Below are positions 59,187 to 64,000 of a stretch of DNA of 64,000 nucleotides, piece after piece. The translations under genes and the position numbers were made by a program. The notes under the pieces were generated by a model. The model was given only the letters and a program-made list of their open reading frames with translations. It was not told the origin of the DNA and made no database searches. Positions within the stretch are counted from its first letter, which is position 1. The number at the start of each line of letters is the position of its first letter. Source of the DNA: Porpolomopsis calyptriformis (taxonomy: Eukaryota; Basidiomycota; Agaricomycetes; Agaricales; Hygrophoraceae); contig OX621164.1 in assembly GCA_951640195.1 (NCBI GenBank), forward strand, positions 1,221,098 through 1,285,097. Reading direction: 5' to 3'.

Positions 59187-60744
59187 ATGGACGGCATTCC
59201 AGTATTTGCGATCACATCGACGATTAAACATTACGACTGGGGAAAAGTAGGGCTTGCCTCCGCAGTCGCGCAGCTCGTGTGCTCATCCGATCCGCACTTT
59301 ATCGTCGGGCAATCAACGCCTTATGCTGAGGTGCGCAGGTTGCATGTCCCTCTTCGCCGCAATAATACAATGTGTGCTTAGCTATGGATGGGAACACATC
59401 CAACTTCGCCATCTGTGCTCAGAGGGGTTCCATCCATCGGACAATCTGATGAGGTACGGTCACTTACAGGTCCATCATTTTCGCTGTAATATGTCTGTCT
59501 GTCAGTACAGCCCAGTCCCGAACTTTCAACTCACCTCGCTGCCCATCCATACCTACTGGGGACCTGTGTGATCGAACATGGCAATCTCCCATTCCTCTTT
59601 AAAGTTCTCTCCATCGAGAAAGCCCTCAGCATCCAAACGCACCCAGACAAGCAGTTTGCGGAGCAGCTACACGTCCAGCACCCCCAGATATACAAAGGTC
59701 ACCCTATCCACTCCTCCAGCGATGGCTAACTAATCCACCCCTCTCCAGATGCAAACCACAAGCCTGAGATGGCACTCGCCCTGACTCCCTTCCGTGCACT
59801 TTGTGGATTCCTTCCACTCGAGAGAATCCACTCCTACCTTTGTTCTACACCCGAGTTCGCCTCCCTTATCCCCGAACCCATCGCAGCTCACTTCTCCTCC
59901 ATTTCCCATGCACCGCCCTCTCCCGCATCCAAGGTCGCCCTCAAGTCGCTCTTCTCCGCACTCATGACAGCCGACCCATCGGTCATACAAACACAACTCG
60001 CCGCCTTGGTTTCGCGTTATCAACGTCGCGGGGCCAACTCGAACGAGAAAGACGTGGCTGACCTGGTGATACTACTCGACTCGCAGTTTCCTGGCGACAT
60101 CGGCGTATTCTGTGCCTTCGTACTCAACTACGTGGACCTCCAGCCTGGGGAGGCCATTTTCCTCGGTGCAGGGGAACCCCATGCGTACATCTCTGGCGGT
60201 TCGTTATTTCAGCTCTCATTAGAAAGCAAAACCTAATTAGCCTCCTCTAGACATCATAGAATGCATGGCAAATTCAGACAACGTCATCAGGGCAGGTCTT
60301 ACCCCTAAACTGCGAGACATCCCGAACCTCCTCGCGGGACTGACCTACTCCTCCGGTCCGGCATCGCGGCATATGGTCGAGCCGGAATTAGTTCCTGATT
60401 CTCTCCTTGCCAGCGATGACCGCGCGGTGACCATGCTCTACCAACCGCCTGTTCCAGAGTTCTCCGTTTACCACACGGTATTGGAGCCTGGGGCGATGAC
60501 CAGTCACCCGTCCATCGATGGGCCGAGCATTGCTATCGTAACACAGGGGTACGGTGTGGTACGTTGGACAGGCTTTGATGGAAGGATAGACCATTTGGAA
60601 CTTAAGCCTGGCGTTGCGTTCTTCATCGGGGCAGGCACCGCGGTATCGTTCAAGACAAAGGCCGAGGTAGAAACGCCACCGCTACATCTCTACCGCGCCT
60701 TTACGGACGAGAAGGAAGGGAGGAAGGACTTGCGCGTAAAATAA
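59187..60744 (+). CDS. PMI40: Mannose-6-phosphate isomerase, type I
   Basis: Zinc enzyme interconverting fructose-6-P and mannose-6-P, feeding GDP-mannose for glycosylation and cell wall. ATG 59187 opens MDGIPVFAITSTIKHYDWGK. After introns the exons give ELWMGTHPTSP, then IEHGNLPFLFKVLSIEKALS. The zinc and catalytic site is present: QTHPDKQFAEQLH (Gln and His ligands), KPEMALALTPFRALCGFLPL (Glu), and GEPHAYISG with DIIECMANSDNVIRAGLTPK after the intron at 60200-60250. The C-terminal cupin half has EFSVYHTVLEPGAMTSHPSI and ends at 60744 after DLRVK. Length is close to the 430 residues of the family. Confidence 0.94.
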
Positions 60745-60840
60745 GATGAATGAATCATTAGTATGTACAACGGTGTCATGAAGTCATAAGTATATCTTTC
60801 GCATGAGTTTATCAATAAATCCACGTTCGATAGATCGTCT

Positions 60841-62971
60841 TCAGCGCTCGCGGTTTGTCGTGATAGCCGCGTCCGTCATCTCGACGAGCGCCTTCCGTCC
60901 TGCGTGTGCATGGCACACCATGCTTTGCTTCACGGCAACAGCCTGGTCCACGGCCGTCGGCTTCGCTCGTTGTCACCACGATTCGAGCCACCCTTTTGCT
61001 GCCTCGGAATCAGCTTACGCCAGAGACTCGGGTTGGGTGAAGGGGAGGATTCAGAAAGGGGATGACGGGGTAAAGTACTGGGTTGTGGGGCTGCTTGCGA
61101 TATTGGAGAGGGCGCCGCTGGTGAAGGTTCTGCAGTGCGGTGGGAGGAGTCGACGGTTGGGGATGTTTGGGTCCCGCCAGAGGCGGCGTGAACGTCAGTG
61201 GGGGGCCTGAAGTTGGACTGGGAGGGTGGAAGGACCAAGGCAAGGGGAGACGCCTCGGGCTCTGCCGGAAACCCCTCCTTCCTAGTCTCGTTGTCAGCCC
61301 ACGATATGGACGACAAATGAACCTTGTCACGGTCTTCTCTATTCCGAATCTCGTCATCGTTCTCGGGTATCTTCGCCTTATCTTTTCCCTTAATCGGTTC
61401 GTTATCAAGAATCTTTGCGCGTCGGGAGGAGGAAGCACTCGGCCCGTGAATACTTGTAGTCGGGCTAATCCTGTGATGACCGCTTCCGGTGGAACTCCGC
61501 CCGTGATCATGAGCTCCCCTCCCAAGTGTGAAGCCAATGACGCTAGTGGTGGGACTGCGACCAACCACACTCGTGGTTGGGCTCCGCCCATGGGGCATAG
61601 TCGCCATGAAATCCCATGAGTCCACTGTTTTTATTGACAATGCAGGGGCGGCCGTCGCACGGCGCTCCAAGCGTTGGGTGAGAGGAGGAAGGTCTGTGAG
61701 GATCCCGCCGGGGCCTATGAGGAAGGACTTCTTCTTAGCGAATTTGAAGAACGGTGTTGCAAGGAGCTGTGCGGCGGTTGGGCTAAGCAAGTCGGGATGA
61801 ATGAAAAAGTGAGCTAAAACAAAGAAGCAAAGAGTGGGGAACTGACCGTAGGGACGGGTCTTTATTCAGGCAACTCTCGATTATTTCCTTGAAAGCACGG
61901 GAATATTTGTGATGACCAGTGTCGCGGTCGAAAGTCGGGGGAGCCTCTTGTACCCTTCTCGGTGTTAGTACGATATATTTGGAAACGAAGGAGATTGACG
62001 CACGTCTTCAGAAGGACCTTTTGTGGGGTCTCGCGCGAGCGTGGGGGTCGGCCTTGAGTGAGTTCGATGGCCGTGATACCGAATGACCAGATGTCAGCGG
62101 AGGCATCATATTGGTGACCCTGAATGAGTTCCGGGGCCATCCAACAAGGCTGAGCAGCTCGGTTACGCTACGACCTAGAGTGATGTGAAGAAAAAAGAAG
62201 GCGTACTGTTCCGACAAACGACTTGCGTTTGCCCATTCTGGGCGCCTTGACGGAGGGATCAAAGTTGACGGTGCGTTTGGTGGTGTGGTGATGATCGGTG
62301 TCGTCGGCAAGGTTGGCGGAGACGCCGAGGTCACCGAGGAGGACGGTGCCGTCGTCGTCGATGAGCATGTTGGCTGCTTTTACGTCGCGATGAATGAATC
62401 CGTTAACGTGAAGGTAGCTGCGCTGACAACCGTCAATGTGGCACAGCAGATGAGTATAATGACACAAACTTGAGGCCTTCAAGAGCCTGCTTGAGAATGC
62501 AACGGACGACTTCCTCGCTCATGCCACCCGACCAACCGTAGCGCATGACATCAGCGGCGCTACCCTTGTTCATGAGCCGAAGTGCGATGTAGAGCTTGTG
62601 GCCGTCCATCCAGGTACCGCGCACGCGAAGGACGTTAGGATGTTTAGAAAGAGACATGAGCGCTGTCTCGCGCTTGAGAAGACGTAGAGAGTGGGGGGGT
62701 AGAGAGTCGAGGTCGAGAACCTTAAGAGCGCATGGGGTGGGCGCCGAGGGTGGAGTGTTCAGGGATGGCGGCTTTGGGTTGTGTAGGGCAGTGTAAACGA
62801 TGGAGGATGCACCGAAGCCGATTGGAGGACCGAGTGTGTAATCGGCAGGGTTGTTGCTGCGACGCCGTTCAGGGATGTGCAGCATGACGGAAAATGCAGA
62901 AATATTTACCTGTAGAGATTCCACTCGTCTTGGACGGCACCGATGAAGCCTTTGGAGGCCAAGTCCACCAT
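60841..62971 (-). CDS. STE20-family kinase of the FRAY/OSR1/SPAK type
   Basis: ATG 62971 opens MVDLASKGFIGAVQDEWNLY, which joins SNNPADYTLGPPIG after a 53-nt intron; a longer frame from ATG 63008 does not splice well. Kinase motifs are GFGASSIVYTAL (Gly loop), ALKVLDLDSL (Lys), YLHVNGFIHRDVKAANMLID (catalytic loop), LGDLGVSANL (DFG replaced by GDLGVSA, as in this family), RKSFVGTPCWMAPEL (activation/P+1) and DIWSFGITAIELTQGRPP. The C-terminal region has SPTTS repeats near 61530-61600. An intron 60966-61018 (53 nt, phase 1) gives a tail TAVDQAVAVKQSMVCHAHAG to the stop at 60841-60843. If it is retained the protein stops at 60930 after RPWTRLLP. The family controls ion homeostasis, cell polarity or septation. 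Confidence 0.87.
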
Positions 62972-63192
62972 GGGAGTGAAGGGGGTCAGGAGGCAGCCAT
63001 CGGACCAAATTGGAATAGATAAAATAAATTATTTATTTTTTCGGGATAAGCCTAATTAGGATTTTAAAGTTCATGTTTGTACCCCGGACAGTTTTTCTCA
63101 CGGTAACTCAACATCCCGAACTCACCCTAACCTTCACGTCCTCCACAGGCTCGTCTCGAGGCGCTTGCAGCATTGGGCCTCATTGTCGCTGC

Positions 63193-64000
63193 ATGGCACC
63201 GAAAGAACCTTGTGCCAAATATCAATACGTGCTTACTGCTGCTGGTCCAAAGATCCTCCCTGTCCCAGACGAAGAGTCAAAGGACGAGGAGTCGCCTGCT
63301 GACTACAACGCGGGTGGCTACCTGCCAGTAAAGGTTGACGATTGTTTCAAAGACGGCCGTTATCGAGTCGTTAGAAAGCTTGGGTACGCTCTTTCTTGCC
63401 TTTCCGTGCCTGGGCTCATGCCACGCAATCGCTTTTCCAGCTGGGGTCATTTCTCAACGGTTTGGCTTGTAAAAGATAACCAGTGCGTCCTCTTGCAATC
63501 AAGTAGCACCTATTCATGGTTTGACAATACCCATAGCACAAACCACCATTCTGCCCTCAAAGTCGTCAAGTCCGCGGGTCGGTATGCCGAAACCGCCCGT
63601 GACGAGATAAAGCTTCTATCTAAAGTTGCCGAGGGTTCTCTTTCACACCCAGGCCGAAACCATATCGTCTCCTTCCTCGACTCTTTCGCACACTCTAACT
63701 TGGAGGCTTCCCATATTTGCATCGTTTTCGAACCACTAGGCGAGAACCTTCTCGCGCTTATCGACCGTCACAAGAAGACCGGTGTCCCTCGAGCACTTGT
63801 AAAGGTAATTGCACGGCAAATGCTACTTGGGCTTGCCTATCTTCATGACCAATGTGATCTCGTGCACACCGATATCAAACCCGAGAATATCCGTAAGTTC
63901 CATCCGTCCACGTATGCATTACCCTAACCGCCATCCCAGTGATATCCATTGCCGATATCGAATCACACATCCACACTGAGCTGACTCGCTGCCCTTCCCC
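63193..64000 (+). CDS. SKY1: SR-protein-specific kinase (SRPK/Sky1/Dsk1), 5' part, cut by right edge
   Basis: Kinase that phosphorylates Arg/Ser splicing and RNA-export factors. ATG 63193 opens MAPKEPCAKYQYVLTAAGPK; an in-frame ATG at 63073 is upstream but lacks family support. The SRPK N-terminal motif is present: PADYNAGGYLPVKVDDCFKD, then GRYRVVRKLG. After an intron (63384-63440) come WGHFSTVWLVKDN and HHSALKVVKSAGRYAETARD (catalytic Lys). A further intron separates the exon at 63484-63540. DQCDLVHTDIKPENI is the catalytic loop with HTD as in SRPKs, followed by an intron and LISIADIESHI. The rest, with the spacer and second kinase half, lies beyond the window. It is divergent from the FRAY-like kinase. 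Confidence 0.9.

Noticed and set aside
63073..63192. In-frame N-terminal extension of SRPK from ATG 63073
   Set aside because: The extension (MFVPRTVFLTV...) has no SRPK resemblance, and ATG 63193 matches the usual start region. Likely 5' UTR.

Overview
The window is nuclear DNA of a basidiomycete fungus, most likely Agaricomycotina. The evidence is dense gene packing on both strands, many short GT-AG introns (about 48-60 nt), and proteins of clearly fungal type (Ssk2 MAPKKK, Dsl1-complex Tip20/RINT1, Spc105/Spc7, tricalbin, Ugo1, Npl4, Alg10, Pex11, Cmc1). I see about 29 protein-coding genes, one tRNA and no transposon, CRISPR, phage or viral element. It reads as a housekeeping chromosome segment.

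Layout. 1-1325 (-) peroxisomal ABCD half-transporter, cut by the left edge. 1611-5975 (-) SSK2-type MAPKKK. 6097-8176 (+) DRG1/RBG1 GTPase with an extremely fragmented exon structure. 8547-~11049 (-) multipass membrane protein. 11476-14536 (+) RINT1/TIP20. 14836-18118 (-) kinesin-6-like motor, divergent from 18256-22595 (+) kinetochore SPC105/KNL1. 22806-24851 (-) unrecognised disordered/coiled-coil protein. 25023-26777 (-) ALG10, divergent from 26961-29757 (+) OPT transporter. 30136-31748 (-) PRP19, divergent from 31866-33096 (+) SGT2. 33296-33659 (+) CMC1. 33830-34935 (-) PEX11, divergent from 34995-36061 (+) Rieske protein RIP1. 36618-37638 (-) bZIP factor, divergent from 38163-40433 (+) NPL4. 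40650-42177 (-) Nudix hydrolase. 42301-42380 (+) tRNA-Gln. 42400-43937 (-) UGO1-like carrier, divergent from 44080-49249 (+) tricalbin. 49358-50340 (-) MTQ2 methyltransferase. 50396-53118 (-) MCM3. 53642-54078 (+) a possible two-exon orphan gene. 54567-56608 (-) PRP17/CDC40, divergent from 56728-58988 (+) a MYB plus C2H2 transcription factor. 59187-60744 (+) PMI40. 60841-62971 (-) FRAY/OSR1-like STE20 kinase, divergent from 63193-right edge (+) SRPK-type kinase.

Gene ends were set by splicing the reading frames by hand against remembered family motifs. Where a reading frame opens on a non-ATG triplet I moved the start to the first supported ATG or said the start is open. Recurrent themes are short shared promoters between divergent pairs (59-220 bp between start codons), mitosis (SPC105, kinesin-6), splicing (PRP19, PRP17, SRPK), peroxisome (ABCD, PEX11) and mitochondrion (RIP1, CMC1, UGO1). 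I found no multi-gene system that looks undescribed. The most unusual signals are a one-nucleotide exon in RBG1, a transcription factor joining three MYB repeats to Sfp1-like zinc fingers, a Nudix enzyme whose catalytic Glu is Gln, and an orphan gene between MCM3 and PRP17.
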